Shown here in pieces: positions 38,940 to 51,100 of a stretch of 64,000 nt of DNA. The position numbers and the translations under genes were made by a program. The stretch comes from Epiperipatus broadwayi (taxonomy: Eukaryota > Onychophora > Udeonychophora > Euonychophora > Peripatidae): assembly GCA_028023455.1 (NCBI GenBank), contig JAQFVV010006311.1:620001-684000 (forward strand). Reading direction: 5' to 3'. Numbering within the stretch: position 1 is the first letter of the stretch; the number at the start of each line of letters is the position of its first letter. A model generated the notes under the pieces. It was not told where the DNA came from, ran no database searches, and saw only the letters and a list, made by a program, of their open reading frames with translations.

Positions 38940-39832
38940 TCATCATAATTTTGAATCATTATCAATCCACTGCAGAATGAAAATCTCCCAAAGTTTAATC
39001 CATCTTCTCCAACTTCCAGCCTATCTTCTCCACATCACTCCAATAATCGTCCTTATTTCATTCATCTATGTCACATGCGGTCTCTTTCTAAGTTTTTTAC
39101 AATCTCTTGGAATCTAGTTTAAGATTTCAATTCTCAATCTATTATCATCTCTTCTAGCAATTTGTCCAGCCCAACTCCACCCCAGTCTCTTAATTCTTTC
39201 AATAAAGTCAGTAACACCTGTTTGTTCTCTCATCTATGTATTTCATTTTTGATCTCTTCTTGTTCCTCCTAAAATACATCTCTCAATGCTTTGTTGATGG
39301 TCTGAAGTCTATGTAGATCTGTAAGTAAAAACTGGGAAAACATTTATTAAAACCTTTTTTTCCCCCAAATACATAAGCATATTTCCTTTTAATATTGTTA
39401 TTTCTATCAAAACCACTCCAGTCATGTTTAATTCTATGACTAATTTCATTCATTATGTTTCCACCTGTAATAATAATTTGACCAAAGTACTTGTAGTTGT
39501 TAGTTTTTTTTAACTCATCATTATTAATCTATATTTTCTTCTTGTGAAAAAAATCTATTGAACATTACTTTAGTCTTTTTACCATTTATCTTTAATTCTA
39601 TTTTTATCTGATAACTCCAACATTTTCTGAAGCTCCAAAGCATTATTTGAAAAAACAATTACACCATCTGCAAAATCTAAAGGTCTTAAATACTTTCCAT
39701 TTACTGTTTCTTCTTAAGTTTCCTATTTTAATCTACAAAAACTTCTGAAAGAAGTTTTGGAGATATGGTCATCATGTTGTACACATTTCTCAAGTTTAAT
39801 CTTTCTAATATCATTAATATTTAATTAGAGGG
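38940..39832 (-). pseudogene. RTE-clade LINE copy 1, C-terminal half (RT and post-RT)
   Basis: The minus strand encodes LDFADGVIVFSNNALELQKM near 39690-39630, which is the catalytic RT block with the second Asp changed to Gly. Further on come LGWSWAGQIARR (near 39180) and LWEIFILQWID (near 38990-38960), the post-RT signature of RTE/BovB-type elements. The frame is broken repeatedly. The rest of this copy resumes at about 53630 beyond the insertion described below: the sequence at 39785-39832 plus that at 53640 onwards aligns without a gap to 58370-58480 of the second RTE copy. Confidence 0.75.
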
Positions 39833-40181
39833 TGTAGAATCCAAACTTTCAAGCTCCTTCCTATCATGAACTCAATCTTATAAAACTGATACACATGATC
39901 ACATAAATGTGAAAAAGATACATGTTCTCCAATATATATATTTCATGCTGAGACAGCACTCATCAGTCATCATCTCCCACACATGAACATAATCAATGCT
40001 CAGATTATATTAAGGTAACAAATCTTCAAACTTTAATGAATAGGTTTCAATCTTCTCTATTCTCCAACTCTTTAGCTATCCATATCATTGGAAAGTGGAA
40101 AAGATTGAAGTTTGTCCATTATAAAGTTTAAAGATTTGCTATTTTAATTAATATAAACTGAGCAAAGATATATATATATAT
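39833..40181. mobile_element. Hammerhead repeat units, one inverted and one partial
   Basis: The minus strand from about 40065 to 39833 carries a repeat unit with a hammerhead-like core. Positions about 40098-40181 carry the tail of a unit in + orientation (TATAAACTGAGCA then (AT)n). The two tails are complementary, so the junction at about 40070-40095 is a head-to-head inversion. The + tail is cut at its AT run by element B and resumes at 52925. Confidence 0.65.
39925..39980 (-). ncRNA. Hammerhead-ribozyme-like motif (inverted unit)
   Basis: Minus strand: CTGATGA (39966-39960), stem II GTGCT/AGCAT closed by a 5-base loop (39959-39945), GAAA (39944-39941), then an AT stem III and TTGGAGA. 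The core and stem II are perfect (one G-U pair). Stem I is eroded: the expected CCAA before the core reads ATGA. Topology is type I with a very short stem III, as in metazoan retrotransposon hammerheads. Confidence 0.55.
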
Positions 40182-43100
40182 TGTGCCCTTTTCTATAGGT
40201 CAGTAATAGTTCATAACAGTCAATTACTAAAAATTTTAAATTTTAAAATATGTTCTTTTGATTTATTAATTATAGTTTGTCAATTATGTTATAAAGTACA
40301 ATTTGAAGCTAAAGAAAATATGTAGTATATAAAATTATAGCGAATCATTTAAAAGTAGTTAAGTAAAGCTTAAAATATTGTTGCATATGGTTGTAAAAGC
40401 TGGCCATATTAAATAACTCAGCTATAAATATTAAAAGTATATTTAAAAAGTTCGATTTTAATAGTTTAAAACTTGTAGTAATAAATGTTATATTTTAAAT
40501 TTATAAAGTCATATTTAATAAGCAAAAATTAATATCGTACATTTTAAAAATAAACTTTATGATGGTGAGAATTGTATTTAATTCTATATTTTCTAAATTG
40601 TTCTTCCAAATTTTATAATTATTTTATATAATATAATAAGTGTATCAATTTTATTAGTCTAGGCAGAGAAATAGATTGAAAATCGTCTGTCAAAGTTATT
40701 AATCATGTGACTTGTATACTATATACTTTCACACACATGCTTGTTTGAATTAATAACAAAGTTTAAAATATTTTAAAAGTTATATTATAGAATTGAATGG
40801 AATTGTCACCTAGCATAAAGTAAATAATAAATATTAAGTTAACTATCATATGTAATGTTTTAAATAATGTAATAAAGATGAATACAGTTAATAAAAAAAT
40901 TAAATATTTGTTTAAATAAAAATAGATAAATGGAATAAGTTATTAAAATTGTTTTAAAAGTTATTTTAAATGTTTAAATAGTTTTAATAAAATAATAATT
41001 TATTTAAAAGTAATTTTTTAAATAATGTTTTAAGTCCATTACATCATAGTTTTTTATTTTCAAATATAATTCTGCTATAAACTGAAAATATGTAAATTTG
41101 TTCTCAAGTTAAAGTAAGAATCAACCAATCAAATGAGGCATTCTTACAGACTAAAAATATGAATTGCACAGGGGTATAAGGGAGATTAATAATGTATTGA
41201 AACCAGAGAAAGGTAAATTATAGCTATCAAAGAGATAGTATTTTTTAAATTTTTATTTTAGTCAATTTTTTAGTACTTTTTTATAACTTTATCTGCCAAA
41301 AAACTAATTGATAATTTTAAAGTATTTTGCAAAAGAGAGTTTTAAAAAAAAAAATATATTTAGAAACTTTGTAGAAATGATTTTCTAGTTTTTTAAAAGT
41401 TACTTGCCAGGAGTATTTTATCTGAAGTTTAACCTAAACTACGCAATAGAGATGGATATACTACAAAATAAAATATGTTTAAATTATAATACAGCTTTAT
41501 TTATGCTCAACCGGAGGATTATTCTAACTCATATAAAAATAATTCAGGCATTATGCTAGAAGCTTAAACAGAAAACTATTTGCCATCTAAAAAAATTTGT
41601 GACGCATTATTTATAAGCTTATCCAGGAGTTTTTTTTTATAAAAAAGAATAAGATATTTATATCGTATGAGTTATCATAAAATATAATGAAAGAAATAGA
41701 ATGTTTAGTCCTTTTTGAAGGAAAACATTTTTTTTAGATATATATTTTACAAGAATTAAAAAAAACTTATTAAGAGATAAAACCTATATAAAAAAAATGG
41801 ACATATAGTAGATAAATAAAGGATGGATCCATGAAAATACAAATATTGTGTAAAAGTTTACCGGATAACTTAAGTTAAATTGAACAGAGTGATGCATCAG
41901 AGAATATTGAATAAACTTCGTGGGAATAATTCTTTAATATTACAGTTTAATAATTTTCATTCTGAATAGTAAAACCAAGGATTATTTTCTATAAATTTTA
42001 CTAAATGGATTAATATTTATTTTTATTTTTAAACTTTAACGCGCTTGGAGGAGAACATTTTAAAACTCTAGAGAAAATAATAAACATTTTTGGATTTTAT
42101 CATGAACTATGGTCAAGTGAAGACATAATTATAGTTTTAAATTTTTATTTTACTAACTTAGTTAAATGTAAATTTTTCTATTTGTAAGATTAGGAAAACA
42201 TAAAACATTAATTTGTTAATAACATAAAATTTATAATATAATCTAATAATTTAGATAAGAATATTTTTAAATAAAACGTATGGATGGGTCTTTTCGTTTA
42301 TGTGTGCAATGTTTTTTCTATATCCAGTGGATGGAAGAAGCCTACTAAAAATGATGACCAGATAAAAAGGGTTATTTGGTAATAATAATAACTATTAATA
42401 ATTTATAATGTATATTTTTGTTTTCTTTAGATCATCTATGAATCTAAGAATGAAGTGTAAAAGTTTTTTTAATTATATGTAACGCATTTTCATACAACAT
42501 TTTAAAAAAACATTATGAGATAGGATTGATTTGAAAATATGCATATGACGATTATTTTTTTATATATTAGTGATATAATCGAACATAATAACAAATAATT
42601 ATGTGATTCTTTAGAACTTTCATGTTATTGGATATTCAAATATAGTCTAAGTAGATTGAATATGATTAAACATATAGAATAATGAAGTAAGCAAACTTTT
42701 CTTATGGAACAGTGAAATTGTTTTAAACTATCAATGAATTTTATTTATTGTTTTGTAAATGCAGATAGTTATTTATCGATGTAAGATGTAGAAAAATCTT
42801 GAGAAATAATGTTGAGATAGTGGCTTGGAAGTACTATAGTTAGCAGGAAACCAAGATGATGTATTTTTAAAAAAAAATAGGATATGATAAGGAATAGAAA
42901 TAATATTTAGTCTTTATGTGGTTATCAGCATAGTTAACAAAGCCCTATGACTGATACACATTTTATTTGGACAGTGTTTTATATTTCTTTAAATATTTGA
43001 TGTTCTAATAAAGCTGAAGAAATAGCTTTAACATCGTTCATGTATTAGAGGTTATTAGACAGGTAAAGGTCATACCTCTTTGCACTGTGCCATGATTTTT

Positions 43101-44997
43101 TGAGATATATTAAGAGTGATACTCTAGCTTTCTTCCTTAAATCCTATACATCTGTTTCACTATCTTTATTTCATGTAACTGCATCGTTCAGTAAGATATT
43201 TTGAAAAGAAATGATAAATAATTTAGAACTTAGGTTATGTTATCATTTTGTATAAGATTGGTTTATTTGCTTAGAAGGAATAGAATTTATAACTTGAAAT
43301 TGAAGGTCCAATGAATCCTAAGGGAAAGGAAAGAATCATAGAATATATTTTGAATTTATTTTCGGAAATGAAATATACATTTTTAAAATAGAGTATCTAA
43401 ACAAGATATTTTCTTTGGAATGTTGATTATTTTTGAATGATTTATTTTTTTTTGAAGAAAAATAAGTATTGCATATTTTTAAAATACAATAGTACAAAGT
43501 AAATTATATAAACAATATGCATAGTATATATTTTTTGTTTATTGAATAACAAGAATATATTGATTATTACACTTATATCATACTAAAGTAAGGCTAAATG
43601 TGAATATATTATGATTAGTAAACATCATGTAATAAATGATATTCACTAAAATCTAGTATTGAATTTTGGATGAATATTTTATGTAACATCTTTGACTTTG
43701 CAAGATGAAATTTTTTTTTAATATTTTGAGAAATCCATGCTCATTATAAAGTTAATTTTTTTTTTCTGTAGAATGTTTTCCTATGAATTTTTTTTTTAAA
43801 AATAAGATAGTTTAATAATATTAAGGATGAAATATTTTGCTAATAAGTAAATATATTTATAATAAGTTAACCATAATGAGAAACCAAATGGTAACATTTT
43901 TTTTTTATTTGTCTTAAGTTTAAATAAAGATATAACTAAACTATAAACTATTTTTTATATAACTTAGTAGATAAAAATGTAAGATTAAAATAAGGATATC
44001 CATTGTAAATAGTGTACATAAATTGTTTATTTTATTTGTTGTTGTTAATAAACTTTGTTAAAGTTTGTTTTTCAAAATTTTTGTGTCTTGATTGTTTGTT
44101 TCTCCACTTCACTGCATGAAATCACGATATATTCATAACAATTGAAACAAAAATATAATTTTGCACAAAAAGATAAATAGAGAGTTATATTTAAGAATTT
44201 AAATATTTTATTGGTATTCTTTTAATTAAATAATTATAATTTTACATTGTTTTATTGGTCATAAATCAGTTATCACAATAGTATACTAAATTATATGCTA
44301 TCAGTTGCCACACATCCTTTGTCTATCAGATTATCATATGTTACCATGTATTTATTATATTATTACATGAAGGTAAAAGATTATATAAAATTATTTTATT
44401 ATTTTATTATGGTAATAAAAATATAATGAAAAGAAAAGATATCCAGTAGTAGTTAAACAATGAAGAATATTATTATTATTATTTATTATTATTAGTTTCA
44501 GTGTAGTAGATTATGACATAAAATCCCTTCTCATATTTTACTACCATATTTTTAAATTAACTTAGAATAAACTTTATGAACCTGAGATTATTTTATTTGA
44601 GCTAGATTATTACAAATAGGAGATTAAGATTTAATTATTAACTTAATCTTAGTGAGTAGAAGTTATTAAAGTCGTAAGAATACTATGAGTTTGCTATTTA
44701 AAATAGTAATAAGGGGGGATAGTGTTCTTATGCCATTGAGGTAGTATCCTGTGGGATATTGGCTCAATGTAATCTATCTTGTCACCTATATTTTCACTTC
44801 AAGTCTCATGAAAATATTAAATATTTATTTAATTTATTTTTATAAACTGAACCTTATTCGTATTTTAAATTTGAGCTAGTGAAACATTTTAATTTTAATG
44901 CTGAATATTTTATTTATTAATTATTAACTGAGTTAGAACCCATTTTATTTTATATCATATACTATTCTGAAGTGAGGATGCACAAGTAAGAGTTAGA
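40182..44997 (+). repeat. 5' LTR of element B (4.8 kb)
   Basis: It aligns with 48123-52924 from TGTGCCC to about GTTAGA. A CCAAT box is at 41125-41129. The TATA position reads TAAAAATA (41152-41159) where the 3' LTR has TATAAATA. AATAAA at 44047-44052 is followed by GT-rich sequence. The promoter-to-poly(A) distance implies an R region of about 2.9 kb, far beyond the usual size. The right end does not finish in a clear CA, so its last bases are uncertain. Confidence 0.85.
44047..44052 (+). terminator. Poly(A) signal of LTR B (5' copy)
   Basis: AATAAA followed within 40 bases by a GT/T-rich stretch (TTTTTGTGTCTTGATTGTTTG), the layout of a eukaryotic poly(A) site. The 3' LTR copy is at 51977-51982. 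Confidence 0.6.
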
Positions 44998-45000
44998 TTA

Positions 45001-45018
45001 TGGCCCCCAATGTGGTTG
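45001..45018 (+). promoter_or_regulatory. Primer-binding site candidate of element B
   Basis: TGGCCCCCAATGTGGTTG starts three bases after the LTR, the normal place for a tRNA primer site. A near copy, TTAGATTATGGTGCCC, recurs at 45053-45068. I cannot name the tRNA. Confidence 0.5.
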
Positions 45019-45023
45019 GCATG

Positions 45024-45044
45024 ATGTGTAGTGGAGCTACACAT
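45024..45044 (+). promoter_or_regulatory. Perfect 8-bp hairpin downstream of the PBS
   Basis: ATGTGTAG, loop TGGAG, CTACACAT. A strong stem just past the primer site is where retroelements often have dimerisation or packaging structures. That role is inferred from position only. Confidence 0.5.
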
Positions 45045-45816
45045 AGGTTAGGTTAGATTATGGTGCCCATACATGTTGCTTCAATATATGTTAAAAGGGT
45101 GGAAGCGATGTGTATTTAGGATAGATATATCTCATCGAAATAGATAGTTTAATATTTTATTATAGCAATAATTATTTGGAATTTGATTATTATAGTGAAC
45201 TAAGTGCTTATTACTAAAAATATTGCAATTTTATGTGGTAGATGATTTGATTGCTTAAAAATAGTACTATATTGTTGTAAAACAATTAGCAAATAAAATT
45301 TTAAAATATGCATATGTGGCTTACGATTATTTTATTACATATTATGACCATGTCAATTATTGAAATATTAACAATATATTTTGAAAATATTTTATTATGT
45401 GCAAAATATCTGTGAGTCATGCATGTGGGAAAATAATGTTGTGACACATAATTTCAATCGTTATGGTTACTGTAATTAATTAGAGTTAGTTTGTATAAGG
45501 ATATAAAAAAAGTATTATCTATAGTTTTTTGTGGGTGATGGTTAGATGGAGATAGAAGAAACTGGTAAGGAACTATTTTTATGAAAAATTAATAGTAATA
45601 CATTGTTTAAATATTGAGTTTTGAGAAAAGCATATTTGTAAAAAAAAAAAAAAAAAGAATAATCAGGATAACATTTTAGAGACTAAAATATCTGAGTTTA
45701 TTGTCGATGATAGTTGTGAAGAGAAACGAGAAATAGAAAACTTAATCGAAATGTAAACAGTTGTAGATAGTGTCCAAATTATAGATAGTAAGATAAGAGA
45801 AGAGGAGGAAGAGATT

Positions 45817-47775
45817 ATGGAAATTAGAACAGTGGAAGAAAAGATAATAGTGCCTAAAATGGAGGTAGAGAACTCCCAAATATCTCAAATGTTATTGATG
45901 ATGAAGGAGATGAAAGAAGATAATAGAAAAAATAGAGAAGAGATTAATAAAAATATGAATAAAATTAGAGAAGATAGTAATATAAAGTTTAATGTTCTTA
46001 ATGAAAATATGAATAAAAATAGAGAAGATAGTAATATAAAATTTAATATTCTTAATGAAAATATGATTAAAAATAGTGTAAAGTCTGATGCTAAATTTGA
46101 TTCTTTTAAAGAAGATAGTGACATGAAATTTGATGTTCTTAATGAAAATATGATTAAAAATAGAGAGGATACAAAAGCTCTTAATAAAAATATGAGTAAA
46201 AATATTGAGTCTCTTAATGAAAACCTAAATAAAACAAATATAAGATTAGAATCTCTTAGTGAAAATGTGGACAAAAATAGTAATGAAATCAGAACTTGTG
46301 TAGAAAGTATGAATCAAAAACTTAATGAAACCTGTAAGACGGTAGAAGATTTTAAGGTGGAAGTACAAGATAAATTTAATAATTTGGATTTAAAATTTGA
46401 TAACAATGAAAAGGTTATTGATTCTTTAAAGGAAGAGATAATGCAAATAGAAGACAGAAATCAAAAATTATTGAAGAGAAAATTTTCTGAATTTTCAGAA
46501 AGAGCAGTAAAAAATTTAAAAACTCAAATAGAGGAATCTATTGTCCGATGTCAACTAAATAATAGTAAGTTAGACCAAAAAATAGAGAGTTATAATTTAA
46601 GTGTAAAGAGTGAAATCTATGAAGTAAAGAGTAATATAAATCATATTAATGAAGAAATTAAAATTATTAAGGAAGAGGTAGTTCAGACTAAAATAAGTAT
46701 CAAAGAGGAAGTTCACAAGGAAGTAATGGGAAAATTAAAAGATTTAGGAATACAAAACTTGGAGGAAAAGATAGTAAGTAAGAAAGTATATCTTGAAATA
46801 AGTAGTAAATCTGTTGAAATAATTAGTACAGATTTGGAAAAGAATCAAGAATCTATTAATTTAGTTAGTGAAAATGTGGTAGATGACAAAGAAATTGTAG
46901 AGATGGTAAATAAGGAAAATCCACAATTCATTGAGATAGTTAATAAAGATATTAACTTATGTAGTAATTTGACAGCAGAAAACATAGATTCTGTTAAATT
47001 AGGAGATAAAGATAGATATAATGATGTATCATTTGTTAAGATAGCAGATGACGAATTTAAAAAAGATGAGTCTTATATTAAATTAGCTAGTAAAGAAACC
47101 AAGTTATTTGTTGAAAAAACTATTTATAGATAATGAAATGATTTATGAAGAAAAGGAGATTCATAAAAAGTCTACTGAAATAGTTAATAGTAGGAATGAA
47201 ATATTCAGAAGAATATTGAAAAATCCCAAAGAATATTTTAAATTGACTAATGAAATGATAGGAGTGAGTAAATCCTATGAAAGAGTAGATAGTAAAGGTC
47301 TATAGATCAACTTAATAGTTTTAAAAAATATTATATTGATGCTAAAAGATTTGGTAAATTTACAGAGATAAAGTCAAACTCTTTAGAACAAAAGTATTTA
47401 AAGTTGTTGGAATATGAGTTACCAAAAATTATTGATAAAAGTAGTAATAAATTTAAAAATAAAATGCAAGATGTGATACCTAAATGTAGTGTTAATGACA
47501 GAAGTATTCGTTTACAATTTGATATTTCTAAAGAAATATTGTTTAAAGGAATTAGAAACTTGATACCTAATAGTGAATTTATAGAAGAAAAATTTAATCA
47601 GAATAGAGATATAAGCAAGATAAAAATAAGACTTAAATGTCTAAAGCACGAAAAATTCATGACAGATTTTCTTAAGAATAATCTTAATAAAGGAAAGAAG
47701 ATAGGAAAAGCTAAGGTGAGACTTAAGGAAGTCGAGAGAGAATTAAAGTTTAGATTTAGAAAAGAAAACACCTAA
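45817..47775 (+). pseudogene. Coiled-coil structural ORF of element B, split by two frameshifts
   Basis: Three frames run in succession: 45817-47133 (438 aa), 47108-47305 and 47404-47775. The first and third are in one phase and the middle one is shifted by one, with the third frame open back to 47305. This is the pattern of one gene of about 650 codons with two compensating indels, the first near an A6 run at 47117. Residues 1-300 are Lys/Glu/Asn-rich, with a repeated block around NMNKNREDSNIKFN and heptad spacing, so a long coiled coil is likely. The C-terminal part is basic (KNNLNKGKKIGKAKVRLK) and could bind nucleic acid. The frame is open upstream to about 45655 except for one TAA at about 45756. 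I do not recognise the family. By position it may be a Gag-like particle protein. Confidence 0.55.
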
Positions 47776-48108
47776 TGATTAAGACAAATAATTCCTAGAT
47801 AAGATGTATATTTAAAAAATGTATTATAGCCTTATTTTTACAGAACAAATATAAAACTGTAAAATCTCATAACCTAATTAATTATTCAAAAGGATAAAGA
47901 TGTGTAAAAAAAAATTTTTTTTTTAGTATTTCTAGTTGAGATTCTGAGTGTAATGTCCAAATATTTTATAAGATTGTATTAAAAACAGTATATTCGTTTA
48001 TATTTCAGTAGTACAGGATAGAATTTGGTTATAGCAAATGATAAAGATATTAAGTGTCAATGAATAGAGTAAATGATAAGATAGATGTTTAATTTAAAAT
48101 TTTTATTC

Positions 48109-48119
48109 AAAGGAGGAGG
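48109..48119 (+). promoter_or_regulatory. Polypurine tract of element B
   Basis: AAAGGAGGAGG lies 3 bases before the 3' LTR in otherwise AT-rich, pyrimidine-containing sequence. It would prime plus-strand DNA synthesis. Confidence 0.75.
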
Positions 48120-48122
48120 TTA

Positions 48123-51100
48123 TGTGCCCTTTTCTATAGGTCAGTAATAGTTAATAACAGTCAATTACTAAAAATTTTAAATTTTAGAATATGTTCTTTT
48201 GATTTATTAATTATAGTTTGTCAATTATGTTATAAAGTACAATTTGAAGCTAAAGAAAATACACAGTATATAAAATTATAGCGAATCATTTAAAAGTAGT
48301 TAAGTAAAGCTTAAAATATTGTTGCATATGGTTGTAAAAGCTGGCCATATTAAATAACTCAGCTATAAATATTAAAAGTATATTTAAAAAGTTCGATTTT
48401 AATAGTTTAAAACTTGTAGTAATAAATGTTATATTTTAAATTTATAAAGTCATATTTAATAAGCAAAAATTAATATCATACATTTTAAAAATAAACTTTA
48501 TGACAGTGAGAATTGTATTTAATTCTATATTTTCTAAATTGTTCTTCCAAATTTTATAATTATTTTATATAATATAATAAGTGTATCAATTTTATTAGTC
48601 TAGGCAGAGAAATATATTGAAAATCGTCTGTCAAAGTTATTAATCATGTGACTTGTATACTATATACTTTCACACACACACTTGTTTGAATTAATAACAA
48701 AGTTTAAAATATTTTAAAAGTTATATTATAGAATTGGATGGAATTGTCACCTAGCATAAAGTAAATAATAAATATTAAGTTAACTATTGTATGCAATGTT
48801 TTAAATAATGTAATAAAGACGAATACAGTTAATAAAAAAATTAAATATTTTGTTTAAATAAAAATAGATAAATGAAATAAGTTATTAAAATTGTTTTAAA
48901 AGTTATTTTAAATGTTTAAATAGTTTTAATAAAATAATAATTTATTTAAAAGTAATATTTTAAATAATGTTTTAAGTTCATTACGTCATAGTTTTTTATT
49001 TTCAAATATAATTCTGCTATAAACTGAAAATATGTAAATTTGTTCTCAAGTTAAAGTAAGAATCAACCAATCAAATGAGGTATTCTTACAGACTATAAAT
49101 ATGAATTGCACGGGGGTATAAGGGAGATTAATAATGTATTGAAACCAGAGAAAGGTAAATTATAGCTATCAAAGAGATAGTATTTTTAAAATTTTTATTT
49201 TAGTCAATTTTTTAGTACTTTCTTATAACTTTATCTGCAAAAAAACTAATTGATAATTTTATAGTATTTTGCAAAAGAGAGTTTTAAAAAAAAAATATAT
49301 TTAGAAACTTCGTGGAAATGATTTTCTAGTTTTTTAAAAGTTACTTGCCAGGAGTATTTTATCTGAAGTTTAACCTAAACTACGCAATAGAGATGGATAT
49401 ACTACGAAATAAAATATGTTTAAATTATAATACAGCTTTATTTATGCTCAACTGGAGGATTATTCTAACTCATATAAAAATAATTCGGGCATTATGCTGG
49501 AAGCTTAAACAGAAAACTATTTGCCGTCTAAAAAAATTTGTGACGCATTATTTATAAGCTTATCCAGGAGTTTTTTTTTAAAAAAAGAATAAGATATTTA
49601 TATCGTATGAGTTATCATAAAATATAATGAAAGAAATAGAATGTTTAGTCCTTTTTGAAGGAAACATTTTTTTTAGATATATATTTTACAAGAATTAAAA
49701 AGAACTTATTAAGAAACAAAACCTATATAAAAAAAATGTACATATAGTGTATAAATAAAGGATGGATCCATGAAAATACAAATATTGTGTAAAAGTTTAC
49801 CGGATAACTTAAGTTAAATTGAACAGAGTGATGCATCAGAGAATATTGAATAAACTTCGTGGGAATAATTCTTTAATATTACAGTTTAATAATTTTCATT
49901 CTGAATAGTAAAACCAAGGATTATTTTTTATAAATTTTACTAAATGGATTAATATTTATTTTTAAACTTTAACGTGCTTGGAGGAGAACATTTTAAAACT
50001 CTAGAGAAAATAATAAACATTTTTGGATTTTATCATGAACTATGGTCACGTGAAGACGTAATTATAGTTTTAAATTTTTATTTCACTAACTTAGTTAAAT
50101 GTAAATTTTTCTATTTATAAGATTAGGAAAACATAAAACATTAATTTTTTAATAACATAAAATTTATAATATAATCTAATAATTTAGATAAGAATATTTT
50201 TAAATAAAACGTATGGATGTGTCTTTTCGTTTATGTATGCAATGTTTTTCTATATCCAGTGGATGGAAGAAGCCTACTAAAAATGATGACCAGATAAAAA
50301 GGGTTATTTGGTAATAATAATAACTATTAATAATTTATAATGTATATTTTTGTTTTCTTTAGATCATCTATGAATCTAAGAATGAAGTGTAAAAGTTTTT
50401 TTAATTATATGTAATGCATTTTCATACAACATTTTAAAAAAACATTATGAGATAGGATTGATTTGAAAATATGCATACGGCGATTATTTTTTTTATATAT
50501 TAGTGATATAATCCAACATAATAACAAATAATTATGTGATTCTTTAGAACTTTCATGTTATTGGATATTCAAATATTGTCTAAGTAGATTGTATATGATT
50601 AAACATATAGAATAATGAAGTAAGCAAACTTTTCTTATGGAACAGTGAAATTGTTTTAAACTATCAATGAATTTTATTTATTGTTTTGTAAATGCAGATA
50701 GTTATTTATCAATGTAAGATGTAGAAAAATCTTAAGAAATAATGTTGAGATAGTGGCTTGGAAGTACTATAGTTAGCAGGAAACCAAGATTATGTATTTT
50801 TAAAAAAAATAGGATATGATAAGGAATAGAAATAATATTTAGTCTTTATGTGGTTATCAGCATAGTTAACAAAGCCCTATGACTGATACACATTTTATTT
50901 GGACAGTGTTTTATATTTCTTTAAATATTTGATGTTCTAATAAAGCTGAAGAAATAGATTTAACATCGTTCATGTATTAGAGGTTATTAGACAGGTAAAG
51001 GTCATACCTCTTTGCACTGTGCCATGATTTTTTGAGATATATTAAGAGTGATACTCTAGCTTTCTTCCTTAAATCCTATACATCTGTTTCACTATCTTTA

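Noticed and set aside
45542-45680. Spliced first exon (ATGGAGATAGAAGAAACTG then GTAAGG) for the element B ORF
   Set aside because: Joining the donor to the nearest acceptor-like CAG gives an immediate stop, so no consistent exon could be defined.
45885-46274. 129-codon minus-strand frame opposite the coiled-coil ORF
   Set aside because: Shadow frame: its Ser/Leu/Phe-rich repeats mirror the Lys/Asn/Glu repeats of the + strand ORF.
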